From Chitinophagaceae bacterium (GTDB lineage Bacteria > Bacteroidota > Bacteroidia > Chitinophagales > Chitinophagaceae), in contig JADKJC010000001.1 of NCBI GenBank assembly GCA_016722465.1, forward strand, positions 1,674,001-1,738,000: a DNA stretch of 64,000 nt, read 5' to 3'. Positions 34,995-45,233 of the stretch are shown here, piece by piece. The stretch's first letter is position 1; the number at the start of each line of letters is the position of its first letter. The position numbers and the translations under genes are program-made. Below the pieces are notes generated by a model. The model had not been told where the DNA came from. It did no database searches and saw nothing but the letters and a program-made list of their open reading frames with translations.

Positions 34995-36277
34995 ATGTAT
35001 CAAGCCGTAAATTATGTAAGCGCCGAAGAAGCACTGTCCGTAATACAAAGCAACCAGCGGGTGTTTGTGCATGGCAGTGCCTGTACCCCTTTGTATATGA
35101 TGAGGGAACTGGGGAAACAAAGTCACCGGCTGAAAAATGTAGAGCTTGTTTTTATAACGGTGCAGGGAGATATAGAAGTAGATAAACCACAATACCAGGA
35201 TAGTTTCCGTATCAACTCCCTGTTTGTATCGGCTTCTATCCGGCAGGCCGTGAATGATGGGAGGGCTGATTTTGTACCGGTGTTTTTAAGTGATATTCCC
35301 GACTTGTTCAGATCTGTTTTAAAACCAGAGATTGCACTCATCCAGGTATCACCACCAGATGAACATGGCTATTGTTCATTGGGCGTATCGGTGGATGTGG
35401 CAAGGTCTGCAGTGGCCAATGCCAAACATGTAATTGCACAGGTTAATCCAAAAGTTCCCCGTACACACGGTGATGGTGCTATCCATACCAGCAGGTTTAC
35501 CCATTGTGTTTTTTATGAAGAAGAATTACCACAGGTGAATTATGCCGAAAAAATGGGACCGGATGAATTGACTATTGGTAAATACGTAGCAGAACTGATT
35601 GACGACGGCAGTACATTACAAATGGGTATTGGTACCATACCCGATGCTGTATTCAGGAGCCTGCATAATCATAAGCATTTAGGGATTCACACCGAAATGT
35701 GCAGCGATGGAATTGTTGAACTGTTTGAAAAAGACATCATTGACAATACTAAAAAAAGAATACATCCTTTTAAAGCTGTCACAGGTTTTGCCGTTGGTAC
35801 CAACAAGCTGTACAATTATGTAAACGATAATCCTTCTTTTGCATTTCTTGATATTGATTATGTGAACGATCCGCATGTTATCAGGCGCAATCCTAAAGTA
35901 ATTGCCATTAACAGTGCTATTGAAGTGGACATTACCGGCCAGGTTTGTGCAGACAGTATCGGCACTTACCAGTTCAGTGGCATCGGCGGGCAGATGGATT
36001 TCATGCGTGGCGCTGCATTGAGCGAAGGCGGTAAACCAATCATTGCTTTAACTTCCCGTACTTCGAAAGCTGTACCCAGGATCGTTCCTGCATTGAAACC
36101 CGGCGCCGGGGTAGTTACAACAAGGGGGCATGTACATTATATCATTACCGAATTTGGCGTGGCATATTTGTATGGAAAAACCTCCGCCAGCGTGCAAAAG
36201 CACTCATCGATATTTCACATCCCGATGACAGGGAATGGCTGACACAGCAATGCTTTGAAAGGTTTAAAATATTTTGA
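34995..36277 (+). CDS. Acetyl-CoA hydrolase/4-hydroxybutyrate CoA-transferase family protein (frameshifted near the end)
   Basis: A CoA-transferase of about 427 residues when repaired. Landmarks are FVHGSACTPLYMM, LQMGIGTIPDAV, HTEMCSDGIVELFE, IGGQMDFMRGAALSEGGKPI, TSRTSKAVPRIVP and HYIITEFGVAYLYG. The frame breaks at an A run (36176-36180): as written it ends at 36242 with a foreign 13-residue tail. One extra A restores YGKNLRQRAKALI, HPDDREWL and a stop at 36275-36277, the usual family ending. It swaps CoA between acyl-CoA and acetate or hydrolyses acetyl-CoA; the exact reaction is not readable. Confidence 0.87.
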
Positions 36278-36303
36278 TGGTATAAGAAATATTTCATGGA
36301 GCC

Positions 36304-37401
36304 TTACGGCTGCTTCAGGTGGTTCACTGCTATCCAGTATTTATCTTTAAAAATATCATAGGATATTTCCAGTTGATCCTTGTAAGCAGTAATCAATGCT
36401 GCAATTGTTTTTGAAGAACGCCTGAATTCTTTGCAGGCAATATAAATGGTTCTTGTTTCATTATAAGTTTCCCTGCCTATGTTCAGGTAGCCGTCTGCAT
36501 CGGGCAATTGTTTTAATATTTCATCTTCAAAGGCATTCATAATATCGTTGGTATCATCTTCCGGGAGGCCTTCATTTTCATCGCCATTAAATTTTATTTC
36601 CACCACCATCATCCATGGGTGAGAGGCTTTGGCATCCCAGTTAATAAGATCCTGGTTGATGATGGCAAACACCGGCATGCCATCATCATCTTCTGCTTCC
36701 ATTGCCGTGTAACTGTCATTTTTGGTGCCGTAACGGATTCCGTCATATTTTTCTACAAACTCTTTTTGCCTCCATAATAAGTAGCCTTGCAGTTTTTCTA
36801 TCGGGATCAAATCAACATTATTGGTTGAAGGCCCCTCCACCAGTACTGTATCCAGCATCGTGGCAGTGTTGTATTCTCCCAGCATGTTATCAAGATAGAT
36901 AAGGCTGCCGCTGGTGATGGCCTCCTGGTTACTTTCCGTAAAATCTTTGTGTACCAGCACAATGTCGATTTCGTCAGGATATTCATTGTGATCATTACTG
37001 TAAAAGCTGATGTTGCTCCCGTTAAACTCATAGCCATCCATCTCAATCCCCATGCTTTCAATATCGCATGGCGGCTTTAATGCGGTAAATTTCCATCCTT
37101 TTATGGCAGGAGCTGCAGCAATACATTCTTCTGCAAACACAAAAGCTTTTACTGTTCCGTCAGTAGTAATGATCAGTTCTGCAATGTCTTCACTTACCAT
37201 ACCCGTAACACAAAAAAAATCATCATTGAGTTGCAGCAGCAGTGGTGTTAGCTTGCTTAAAAAGTTTTCATCTACCTTATCATGTTTTTTTACCGTTTTA
37301 AAAAATGATTGCTCATGCTGCTTAAACCAATACCAGAAATCTGCATGGTTGTGTATCACTGCCGGCTCTTTGCTTCCAAATATCTTTTTAAGAAAACCCA
37401 T
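36304..37401 (-). CDS. DUF695 domain protein
   Basis: A 365-residue cytosolic protein starting MGFLKKIFGSKEP; an upstream frame to 37491 adds 30 residues unlike the family. The C-terminal third (PVFAIINQDLINWDAKASHPWMMVVEIKF to ETYNETRTIYIACKEFRRS) fits DUF695, and the N-terminal part resembles the acidic DUF2314-like region often fused to it. No catalytic motif was seen. It is convergent with the CoA-transferase gene and divergent from the M61 peptidase gene. Confidence 0.7.
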   Translation of the reverse strand: MGFLKKIFGSKEPAVIHNHADFWYWFKQHEQSFFKTVKKHDKVDENFLSKLTPLLLQLNDDFFCVTGMVSEDIAELIITTDGTVKAFVFAEECIAAAPAIKGWKFTALKPPCDIESMGIEMDGYEFNGSNISFYSNDHNEYPDEIDIVLVHKDFTESNQEAITSGSLIYLDNMLGEYNTATMLDTVLVEGPSTNNVDLIPIEKLQGYLLWRQKEFVEKYDGIRYGTKNDSYTAMEAEDDDGMPVFAIINQDLINWDAKASHPWMMVVEIKFNGDENEGLPEDDTNDIMNAFEDEILKQLPDADGYLNIGRETYNETRTIYIACKEFRRSSKTIAALITAYKDQLEISYDIFKDKYWIAVNHLKQP

Positions 37402-37559
37402 GGGTAAAAAATGATTGAAGCAGCAAGTTCTTAAAATATTCCGGAGGAGCAGAAAAGAATTTATGATGAAAGGGCCAAAACAGGCCTTCATTTAATTTGA
37501 CAAGTGGTAAATAGCAGCCAATGATATTGACGATTTTTGCAGCTAAACCTATACAGATA

Positions 37560-39401
37560 ATGAATACAAGATTTTTCTCCATGGTGGTCATTGCGATCTT
37601 TTCCTGTTTTGCTGCAAGTGCACAAAACAGCTATCGGTATTCAGTTGATCTTACCAAACCGGTAAAGGATGAACTGAAAATAGAACTGCTGGCCCCCAGG
37701 ATCACCAAACCAGTAATCCTTTTTTATATACCCAAGATTGTTCCGGGCACTTATACCAATAGTGATTTTGGAAAATTTGTACACAACATAAAAGCGTTTG
37801 ACAAAGCCGGAAAAGCATTGTCAGTTACCGCCATGCCCGATTCAAACAGCTGGCAGATAAAAAAAGCCAATACGCTGTACCGGGTTGAATACACAGTGGA
37901 AGATACCTGGGATGCAGCATTTAAACATGGAGTGTATGAAATGGCAGGAACCAATTTTGAAGAGAACAAGAATTTTGTACTGAATACCTGTGGCATTTTT
38001 GGATATTTTGAGGGAATGAAAAAAATGCCTTTTGAATTAAATTTTACAAAGCCGGCCGGCTTTTATGGATCGTCTGGGCTAGTACCGGTAAATATATCTG
38101 CAACCAAAGATGTTTTTCATTGCGACAATGCCGATCATTTGTATGATTCTCCCATTATGTTTTGCATACCTGATACGACGGTACTAAAAGTAGGGGTTAC
38201 CGATGTACTGGTATCGGTGTATTCACCAAAAAAATTAATCACTTCAAAGTTTGTGGCGCAAAACCTGGAAAACCTGTTGAATGCTGCCAAAAATTATCTC
38301 GGAGGAAAACTGCCGGTGAATAAATATGCATTCCTGTATTATTTTAACAGCGAGCAACCAATGGTACAGGGCCAGGGTGCATGGGAACATTCTTATTCCA
38401 GTTTTTACAGCCTGCCGGAATTACCACAGGACCGCTTTATCAGCAAGGTCGTTGATATTTCGTCACATGAATTTTTCCATATTGTAACGCCACTCAATAT
38501 CTGTTCAAAAGAAGTAAGGGAATTTAATTTCAATACCACCATTTTATCAAAACACTTATGGTTGTATGAAGGAAGCACCGAGTATGATGCACACCATACA
38601 CAGGTAACACAGGGATTGATCTCTTCAGAAGAATACCTGAAAAGGCTTTCACAGGAAATCCTGGTTTCAAGAAAATATTATAATGACACCCTTTCTTTTA
38701 CGGAGCTCAGCCTTGGAAGCGCCGACAAGCATAAAGAACAGTACGGCAATGTTTATCAGAAAGGGGCATTGATCAGTGCCTGCCTGGATATTTACCTGGA
38801 AAAACTAACAGAAGGAAATTATGGTTTGCACAACCTGAAGCATGACCTTTCTTTGAAATATGGACCCACCAATTATTTTAAAGATGATGAACTGTTTGAT
38901 GAGATCACCAAACTCACGCTGCCGGAAGTAAGGATGTTTTTTGCAAAATATGTGGAAGGAAACGAAGCACTGCCTTATGAAACATTTTTTGGAATGGCTG
39001 GGGTAAACTACATTCCTAAAAGAGAAGTGACAGCTTTTACCATTGGAGGCATCAGCATACGGCCAAATGAACAAGGAAAGGCATCAGTTGCCGGGGTGGC
39101 AAAGATGAATGAGTTTGGTAAAAAGATGGGGTATAAAACAGGCGATGTATTGCTCAGTATTAATGGAGAAGAAGTGAATGCGGTTAATTTTCCAACATTG
39201 GCTGCTAAGTTTACAGCTACAGCAAAAGAAGGAGATACACTCAGCGTGAAAGTTAAAAGAAACGAAGAAGAACTTATGCTTGCTGCACCAGTAGTAAAGA
39301 TCACCAAAACAGAAGAGTATGTGCTGGAGTTTGATGCGGCCGCAGATGCAGAGCAGCTCAAGATCAGGAACGCATGGTTGAATACACAGTGTGGAAAATA
39401 A
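37560..39401 (+). CDS. M61-family metallopeptidase with C-terminal PDZ domain
   Basis: A 613-residue protein with signal peptide MNTRFFSMVV..AASAQ. After an N-terminal beta domain the gluzincin motif HEFFH lies at about 303-307, and LWLYEGSTEY gives the third zinc ligand (Glu about 337), as in glycyl aminopeptidase. The C-terminus has a PDZ domain (about 490-585; GYKTGDVLLSINGEEV). Expected role: periplasmic or secreted zinc aminopeptidase releasing small residues. The start at 37560 follows from the signal peptide; an in-frame ATG at 37521 is less likely. Confidence 0.9.
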   Translation: MNTRFFSMVVIAIFSCFAASAQNSYRYSVDLTKPVKDELKIELLAPRITKPVILFYIPKIVPGTYTNSDFGKFVHNIKAFDKAGKALSVTAMPDSNSWQIKKANTLYRVEYTVEDTWDAAFKHGVYEMAGTNFEENKNFVLNTCGIFGYFEGMKKMPFELNFTKPAGFYGSSGLVPVNISATKDVFHCDNADHLYDSPIMFCIPDTTVLKVGVTDVLVSVYSPKKLITSKFVAQNLENLLNAAKNYLGGKLPVNKYAFLYYFNSEQPMVQGQGAWEHSYSSFYSLPELPQDRFISKVVDISSHEFFHIVTPLNICSKEVREFNFNTTILSKHLWLYEGSTEYDAHHTQVTQGLISSEEYLKRLSQEILVSRKYYNDTLSFTELSLGSADKHKEQYGNVYQKGALISACLDIYLEKLTEGNYGLHNLKHDLSLKYGPTNYFKDDELFDEITKLTLPEVRMFFAKYVEGNEALPYETFFGMAGVNYIPKREVTAFTIGGISIRPNEQGKASVAGVAKMNEFGKKMGYKTGDVLLSINGEEVNAVNFPTLAAKFTATAKEGDTLSVKVKRNEEELMLAAPVVKITKTEEYVLEFDAAADAEQLKIRNAWLNTQCGK

Positions 39402-39421
39402 TTTTAATAAAATCATTTAAA

Positions 39422-39448
39422 AGCCCGGCAACAGTTGCCGGCTTTTTT
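39422..39448 (+). terminator. Terminator after the M61 peptidase gene
   Basis: AGCC(C)GGCAAC pairs with GTTGCCGGCT with one bulged C, followed by six T, 20 bp after the stop codon. Confidence 0.85.
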
Positions 39449-39467
39449 ATTTATACCGATTGGTTAA

Positions 39468-40169
39468 TTACCAACCCATCCACAACATCCCCACTCCGCA
39501 CATAGAAATGGCTACACCACCCAATACATGCACATAGCGCTCTAATTTTTGTATGCCGGCAAATGCAATTCCAAAATAACCGAGCAACACCATCAGCAGC
39601 ATGGTAGCCAATGTGCAAATGGTATATACAATGATCAGTACGACCATTCCCCACCAGCTGTTTTGTGCTGCAGGAAAATAAAGTAATGGTATCATGGGTT
39701 CGCAGGGACCGAGTACAAATATGATGAACATCACCCAGGGTGTTACTTTAAATCTTTCTTGTGGTGCCACAGCTTCATTGTGTTTGTGTTCATACACATA
39801 CAGGCCGCCATCGTTATCCATATCAAAATGCTTGTGGGGTTTGTTTTTATACAACCTGTAAAATCCCCAGAACATATACAGCAATCCAAAGAGCAACATT
39901 ACCCATCCGGCAATACCACCCCTAACATTTTCAAACCAGCTTATTTTATGCAACGACCAGCCCAATGCGGCACCACCTAAACCCAGCAGAACAGAACTCA
40001 ATACATGGCCCATACCACACATAACGGTCCAGCCGATGGTTTTACCAATACTCCAGCCCCTTGTTTTTGACAATGCGATAAAGGGCAGGTAATGATCAGG
40101 CCCTGTGAGTGTATGCAGGCATGCAATGGAGATGGCTGTTAATATGAGCGCCTGCATTTCAGGTATCAT
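39468..40169 (-). CDS. UreH-like/TauE-type membrane protein, probable nickel permease of the urease operon
   Basis: A 233-residue protein with about six TM segments. The first helix carries HTLTGPDHYLPF, the analogue of the H(x)D-H metal motif of HoxN/UreH/RcnA transporters. A His-rich loop (HKHFDMDNDGG, EHKHNEA) and FVLGPCEPMIPLL follow. It is last in the urease cluster, 88 bp after ureD, which makes nickel the likely cargo. A GTG at 40199 would lie inside a dispersed repeat, so the ATG at 40169 is preferred; 40157 is also possible. Confidence 0.82.
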   Translation of the reverse strand: MIPEMQALILTAISIACLHTLTGPDHYLPFIALSKTRGWSIGKTIGWTVMCGMGHVLSSVLLGLGGAALGWSLHKISWFENVRGGIAGWVMLLFGLLYMFWGFYRLYKNKPHKHFDMDNDGGLYVYEHKHNEAVAPQERFKVTPWVMFIIFVLGPCEPMIPLLYFPAAQNSWWGMVVLIIVYTICTLATMLLMVLLGYFGIAFAGIQKLERYVHVLGGVAISMCGVGMLWMGW

Positions 40170-40185
40170 GCTGTATAGTTTATTG

Positions 40186-40266
40186 AACCACGAAGACACA
40201 AAGGCTTAAAGTGAACACGAACAGGTTATGCCTGGTGAAACTTCCTGTCTTGGTGCCTTAGTGGTT
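40186..40266. repeat. Imperfect inverted repeat of CACnAAGn units between ureD and the nickel permease gene
   Basis: AACCACGAAGACACAAAGGC (40186-40205) is mirrored by the complement of AACCACTAAGGCACCAAGAC (40247-40266), 16 of 20 bases matching. Each arm is itself a run of CACnAAG units with a period of about 7. The right arm covers the last codons and stop of ureD. Confidence 0.75.
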
Positions 40267-41067
40267 TATATTAATAGTATCAATTGAGGACTCCTTTGCT
40301 TTCAATATTACGCTGATGCTTTTCAGGCAATCATACAATTGTTCTCCGCCATTACCCAGCAGGCGGATGATTAACCCGTTTACCGGTGCTGCAGTAATGC
40401 CAACCTCCATGTTTTTTTTGGTTGATAAGAACGATAGTAATCCCTGCTGCATGCTTTTAACGTCAGCGCCATCCTGCAACCAGATCATGCTTGCCTGGTG
40501 GGTGTAACCTTCTAACTGCCCAATGGTATGTACATTCACCAATGATGGTTGCACCAGCAGGTTTTCTTTGATTATTAATTTATTGTTGATATACACTTGA
40601 CTGATGCTGTGATATTTTGAAAACGCAAACAGCTCTCCATTTAATTTTCTGCCACAGGTAAGTATTTCGCAAAAAATTAATTTACTGTTGTTACCCAGAT
40701 AAAAATTATTGTGGCTGGTAAAAATAGATTGATCATGGGGCACAGAAGGATGCGGCAAAAAATAAAAAGAACCACCCTCTTCAATATACACATTCATTAT
40801 TTGTGTGGCGCCCTTCTTCATAGTAAAAAGCCGCTGGTAGGCCTGCGTATGCAACTGCAATGAACAACTTTCTTCAATTTCAATTTTTAAATCATATTCA
40901 TCCCCATCTAAAATTCCGGGTGAAGAACTCATCAGCATCAATTGGAGTTGATGGTCGGTTTTGTCCTCGGTAATATTCATCACTTTGAGTGGCGTGGTAA
41001 AGAATGCCTCCTGTAAAAAAGAAATGCCACTCCTGCCTGCAACCTGTATGTGAAGGGAAGATTTCAT
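40258..41067 (-). CDS. ureD: Urease accessory protein UreD
   Basis: A 269-residue accessory protein that binds apo-urease and, with UreF and UreG, delivers nickel. Family features are [57 protein letters not shown] and [13 protein letters not shown]. Length is normal. It overlaps ureG by 4 bases (ATGA). Confidence 0.93.
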   Translation of the reverse strand: MKSSLHIQVAGRSGISFLQEAFFTTPLKVMNITEDKTDHQLQLMLMSSSPGILDGDEYDLKIEIEESCSLQLHTQAYQRLFTMKKGATQIMNVYIEEGGSFYFLPHPSVPHDQSIFTSHNNFYLGNNSKLIFCEILTCGRKLNGELFAFSKYHSISQVYINNKLIIKENLLVQPSLVNVHTIGQLEGYTHQASMIWLQDGADVKSMQQGLLSFLSTKKNMEVGITAAPVNGLIIRLLGNGGEQLYDCLKSISVILKAKESSIDTININH

Positions 41068-41699
41068 CGGCTCAGCGTTGGTTCAATTTCAGTTTCAAGC
41101 AATGCATATTTTTTTATCCAGCCAACTACATTGTCCAAACCCTGCAACGACATCAGGTTGGTAAACACAAATGGATTGCCGTTACGCATTTTACGGGCAT
41201 CTCTTTCCATTACACCCAGGTCGGCGTTTACATAAGGTGCCAGGTCAATTTTGTTAATTACCAGCAGATCACTTCTTGTAATACCGGGCCCACCCTTTCG
41301 TGGAATTTTATCCCCTTCGGCCACATCAATTACAAAGATGGTAACATCAGCAAGGTCGGGACTGAACGTGGCAGATAGATTATCGCCGCCACTTTCAATA
41401 AATATTATTTGTACATCTGGAATTCTTGCTGCCATTTCTTCTACTGCTTCTAAATTCATGCTGGCATCTTCACGAATGGCAGTATGTGGACAACCACCCG
41501 TTTCTACACCGATAATTCTTTCAGCAGGTAGTAATGAATTTTTTGTTAAGTACTCTGCATCTTCTTTTGTATAGATGTCATTGGTGATCACGGCCAGGCT
41601 ATACTCGTTACTCATGGCACGGCTGAGCCGTTCTATCAACGCAGTTTTACCGGAGCCTACCGGGCCGGCTACCCCAATTTTTATATAAGTTCTGTTCAT
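41064..41699 (-). CDS. ureG: Urease accessory GTPase UreG
   Basis: A 211-residue SIMIBI-class GTPase that powers nickel insertion. The P-loop is [10 protein letters not shown] (about 11-20), the nickel-binding [11 protein letters not shown] is present (Cys-Pro-His), followed by [14 protein letters not shown] and NKIDLAPY (G4). It overlaps ureD by 4 bases. Between it and ureF is a 76-bp gap with repeat-like sequence. Confidence 0.97.
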   Translation of the reverse strand: MNRTYIKIGVAGPVGSGKTALIERLSRAMSNEYSLAVITNDIYTKEDAEYLTKNSLLPAERIIGVETGGCPHTAIREDASMNLEAVEEMAARIPDVQIIFIESGGDNLSATFSPDLADVTIFVIDVAEGDKIPRKGGPGITRSDLLVINKIDLAPYVNADLGVMERDARKMRNGNPFVFTNLMSLQGLDNVVGWIKKYALLETEIEPTLSR

Positions 41700-41709
41700 T
41701 TGTTTGATT

Positions 41710-41739
41710 TCACTAATTGTTACGAATTACTCAAATTAA
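41710..41739. repeat. Degenerate ACGAATTAC-type repeat between ureF and ureG
   Basis: The stretch reads as loose units TCACTAATTG, TTACGAATTAC and TCAAATTA, like those at 27640-27702 and 57217-57245. Confidence 0.4.
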
Positions 41740-41775
41740 GAAAAATGTTGCTTCTTAGCTTCCTTGCATAAAGCC

Positions 41776-42462
41776 TCAACTCATATATAACCTGGAATAC
41801 AATTGTTCATGCTGCATACAGCGGATATCAAAACCGGTGCAGCATAGGCCGATGAGGTTTTCATCAGGTGTTAATGATTGTTCTGCCAATTGCTGCATTA
41901 GTGGTAATAAGGAGAACAGGATATCCTGGCCATCCTGTTGTCCCAACGGGATCAACTTAACACTGTTGGTTACAAAGCCTGCCGCTGCATTGTAATAAAA
42001 CCCATAAAGTGTATCCTGTTTAGTAATACCCATCGACTGTGCAAACAGGGCAAATGCAATACAGTAGTTGCCATTGGCTTGATGATCCTGTACCAGTTTG
42101 CCGAAGTTGTTTATTAAATCGTTGCTGGTGAGTGGTTGAAAAATCTTCAGTAACCGCATGCCCAGTTTTTTACTGGCCTGCCGCATTTCCATTGGCAATT
42201 TTACTGCGGTACATGCTTCATCCAGGAATATAATTTTTTGCAGATCATTATTCAAAGCATGATCATAGGCAAGCGATACAAAAGCGGCATCGGTATATTG
42301 TAAATTCCGGCTCAGCATTTCCGTGATGAATGTTTTGGCAGTTGCTTTGTCTTTCACAATATTTTGTTGTACATAAGTTTCCAATCCTGCAGAATGAGAA
42401 AAGCCGCCAATCGGTAAGGTTGGATCGGATAAGTGCAACAGGTTAAGTAATGATGTATTCAT
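41776..42462 (-). CDS. ureF: Urease accessory protein UreF
   Basis: A 228-residue all-helical accessory protein, the GTPase partner of UreG in the UreDFG complex. The start MNTSLLNLLHLSDPTLPIGGFSHSAGLETYVQ is the standard UreF N-terminus. It overlaps ureE by 4 bases. Confidence 0.95.
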   Translation of the reverse strand: MNTSLLNLLHLSDPTLPIGGFSHSAGLETYVQQNIVKDKATAKTFITEMLSRNLQYTDAAFVSLAYDHALNNDLQKIIFLDEACTAVKLPMEMRQASKKLGMRLLKIFQPLTSNDLINNFGKLVQDHQANGNYCIAFALFAQSMGITKQDTLYGFYYNAAAGFVTNSVKLIPLGQQDGQDILFSLLPLMQQLAEQSLTPDENLIGLCCTGFDIRCMQHEQLYSRLYMS

Positions 42463-42965
42463 GAGGCAGGGCTTGTCAGTTTCATGATCTTTGAAAACAA
42501 GGTTGTATTGGATGCATCTCCATGCGGTGATACAGTTGTTTTTAATGGCTGTAACAATTTTCTTTTTTCTTCTTTTATAACATAACCCTGTGCAGATAAC
42601 AAACGAAGCAATGGCAAGTCTGTTGGGATCAGCAAGGCTTCTTCTTCATAAAACAATGGTAAATGCTTGTTGCCGATCTCATAACATACCGATGCCATTT
42701 CAAACATATTTTTTGGATGTACCACAATACAATCGCAAGGCAGAATGGATACTGCGATTATAGTACAGTCATCTGCAAATAAAACATCCCCTTCCGTCAG
42801 CTCAGGGTTTTCATTTAAAAACTTAAATGAAATCTCTTTTCCTGATTGAGTTTTTTTTCTCAATACCCTTTTTCTAGCTTCATGCCATTCTATCGGTAGC
42901 CAATCAATCGTTTTACCGTTTGTATCAACATTAGAAAGGGTCCCTATTTTACTTTGTATCAGCAT
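42459..42965 (-). CDS. ureE: Urease accessory protein UreE (nickel metallochaperone)
   Basis: A 168-residue UreE. The N-terminal peptide-binding domain (WHEARKRVLRKKTQSGKEI) is followed by the metal-binding domain with DCIVVHPKNMFEMASVCYEIGNKHLPL, whose His is the conserved nickel ligand at the dimer interface. The His-rich C-terminal tail of some UreE proteins is absent; it ends KLTSPAS. Confidence 0.92.
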   Translation of the reverse strand: MLIQSKIGTLSNVDTNGKTIDWLPIEWHEARKRVLRKKTQSGKEISFKFLNENPELTEGDVLFADDCTIIAVSILPCDCIVVHPKNMFEMASVCYEIGNKHLPLFYEEEALLIPTDLPLLRLLSAQGYVIKEEKRKLLQPLKTTVSPHGDASNTTLFSKIMKLTSPAS

Positions 42966-42974
42966 ATATTTTTA

Positions 42975-43049
42975 TTTCACACAAAGAGAGCAACGAATAC
43001 AATGCACACAAGGTTGTAGCCTTCGCATCCTTTGTTTCGTTGTGTGAAA
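42975..43049. repeat. Inverted-repeat element between ureC and ureE
   Basis: TTTCACACAA (42975-42984) and TTGTGTGAAA (43040-43049) form a perfect 10-bp inverted repeat. Inside are CAACGAA and TTCGTTG arms and CACACAAGG-type units. Confidence 0.75.
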
Positions 43050-43053
43050 CTTC

Positions 43054-44774
43054 TTAAAATAAAAAATACCGTTGCGCCAAAGGCAATACCTTCATGGGTT
43101 CACAGGTGATATGTTCACCATCTACTTTCACTTCATAATTCTCCGGGTTCACATCAATTTTCGGTGTGGCATCATTGTGTATCAAATCTTTTTTACCTAT
43201 GTTCCGGCAATTCTTTACAGGCAATACTATTTTTTGTAAACCATACCGCTGTACAATTTTTTCTTTAATGAAATACCCGAAACAAATGTGATGCAGGTAT
43301 TGTGCAGTGCTTTACCTGCTGCGCCAAACATGTGGCGGTAAATGACAGGTTGCGGTGTAGGAATGGAAGCATTGGGGTCTCCCATCCTTGCAGCGATGAT
43401 CATTCCGCCTTTTATGATCATCTCCGGCTTGGCACCAAACATCGCCGGCTTCCATAAAACAATGTCTGCAAATTTGCCTGGTTCAATAGAGCCTACATAT
43501 TCGCTGATGCCATGTGTGATGGCAGGGTTAATGCTGTATTTGCTTACATATCGCTGTACACGGAAATTGTCATTCCCACTGCCTTCATCTTCAGGCAAAG
43601 CTCCCCTCTGCACTTTCATTTTATGTGCTGTTTGCCAGGTACGGGTAATCACTTCTGCAACCCGGCCCATTGCCTGGCTGTCGCTGCTCATCATGCTGAA
43701 TACACCCATATCATGCAGGATATCCTCTGCTGCAATTGTTTCAGGGCGGATACGGCTGTCTGCAAATGCTACATCTTCTGCAACAGATTTATCCAGGTGA
43801 TGGCAAACCATCAGCATGTCCAGGTGTTCATCAATCGTATTGACGGTATAAGGCCTTGTTGGGTTGGTAGAAGATGGTAATACATTTGGATACATCGCAG
43901 CCTTTATGATATCAGGCGCATGCCCACCGCCGGCGCCTTCTGTATGAAAAGTATGTATCACACGCCCGTTGATGGCGGCAATCGTATCTTCTAAAAATCC
44001 ACCTTCATTCAGTGTGTCGGTATGTATTGCCACCTGCACATCTAACTTATCTGCAATTTGCAATGCCGCATCGATCACTGCGGTGGAGCTTCCCCAGTCT
44101 TCATGAATCTTTAATCCCAACGCACCTGCTTCCACCTGTTCTTCCAGCGGTGCCAATGATGCACAGTTGCCTTTGCCAAAAAAGCCAAGGTTCATCGGAT
44201 AAGCTTCTGCGGCCTCCAGCATTTTTTGAATGTTCCAGGCACCGGGTGTTACGGTGGTGGCGTTGGTGCCGTCAGCAGGGCCGGTACCGCCTCCGATCAT
44301 GGTGGTGATACCACTGAATAACGCATGGTCAATTTGCTGCGGGCAAATAAAATGAATGTGCGTATCGATACCACCTGCTGTGGCGATCAAACCGGCACCG
44401 CCATGCACTTCGGTGCTGGCACCAATCACCATATTGGGAGACACGCCATCCATGGTGTCAGGATTGCCGGCCTTGCCGATTGCAACGATCTTTCCGTCTT
44501 TAATCCCGATGTCTGCTTTTACAATGCCCCAGTGATCAATGATCATCACACTGGTAATCACAAAATCCAGCACCCCTTCTTTTCGGGTAGCCGTAGCTGA
44601 TTGTGCCATACCATCCCGGATGGTTTTGCCACCTCCGAATTTGGCTTCATCTCCATACACTGTATAATCCCTTTCAATCTCGATGAACAATTCGGTATCA
44701 CCCAGCCTTACTTTATCGCCGGTGGTGGGCCCGTACATATTGGCGTATTTTGCTCTCCTGATATATGCACTCAT
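43054..44774 (-). CDS. ureC: Urease subunit alpha (frameshifted near the C-terminus)
   Basis: Catalytic subunit hydrolysing urea to ammonia and carbamate at a di-nickel centre. Visible are [10 protein letters not shown] (nickel His pair), GLKIHEDWG (carbamylated Lys), [15 protein letters not shown] and the mobile flap [22 protein letters not shown]. As written the frame stops at 43227 after 515 residues. Adding one base at the run 43276-43278 (three C on the plus strand) restores [16 protein letters not shown] and continues to [10 protein letters not shown] with a stop at 43054-43056, about 573 residues, the family length. It overlaps ureB by 4 bases. Confidence 0.95.
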
Positions 44775-45145
44775 GCATTGCTGTTTTTAAAATGATTCAG
44801 ATAAGCTTTGATAGTAGCTTTTGATTTATTTTTGGCTGACTTTATCTTTCCGTTAGTAAGGTTATTAAAACCGGATATTTTTTTCTTTCCTCCAAACTCC
44901 ACCAGGGTTACTTCGGTTTCTTCGCCAGGTTCAAAACGCACTGCAGTGCCAGCTGCAATATTCAGCCGCATACCAAATGCTTTGCCCCTGTCGAAACTCA
45001 TTTGTTTGTTGATTTCAAAAAAATGAAAATGAGAACCAATCTGCACGGGGCGGTCGCCGGTATTGACCACCGTTAGCATGGCAGTTTTTCTTCCTTCATT
45101 TATTTCAATATCATCTTTGGCTAAAATGTATTCTCCGGGAATCAT
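44771..45145 (-). CDS. ureB: Urease subunit beta
   Basis: A 124-residue structural subunit starting [16 protein letters not shown], with [20 protein letters not shown] and [17 protein letters not shown], all standard. A Lys/Asn-rich extension of about 20 residues ends the protein. It overlaps ureC by 4 bases. Confidence 0.96.
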   Translation of the reverse strand: MIPGEYILAKDDIEINEGRKTAMLTVVNTGDRPVQIGSHFHFFEINKQMSFDRGKAFGMRLNIAAGTAVRFEPGEETEVTLVEFGGKKKISGFNNLTNGKIKSAKNKSKATIKAYLNHFKNSNA

Positions 45146-45155
45146 GGTTATTGTT

Positions 45156-45210
45156 TTGAATGTTAGATGTTGAATGTTGAATTGAAATCATTTGAAATTG
45201 ATCATTCAAC
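45156..45210. repeat. TTGAATGT-type simple repeat between ureA and ureB
   Basis: TTGAAT occurs at 45156, 45170 and 45177, with ATTCAAC in the opposite sense at 45203-45209. It fills most of the 88-bp gap between ureA and ureB. Confidence 0.6.
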
Positions 45211-45233
45211 AGGGAAAGAAAATTTGCTGATCG

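Noticed and set aside
40170..40199. GTG start at 40199 for the nickel permease
   Set aside because: It lies inside the CACnAAG repeat; the ATG at 40169 gives the usual N-terminus.
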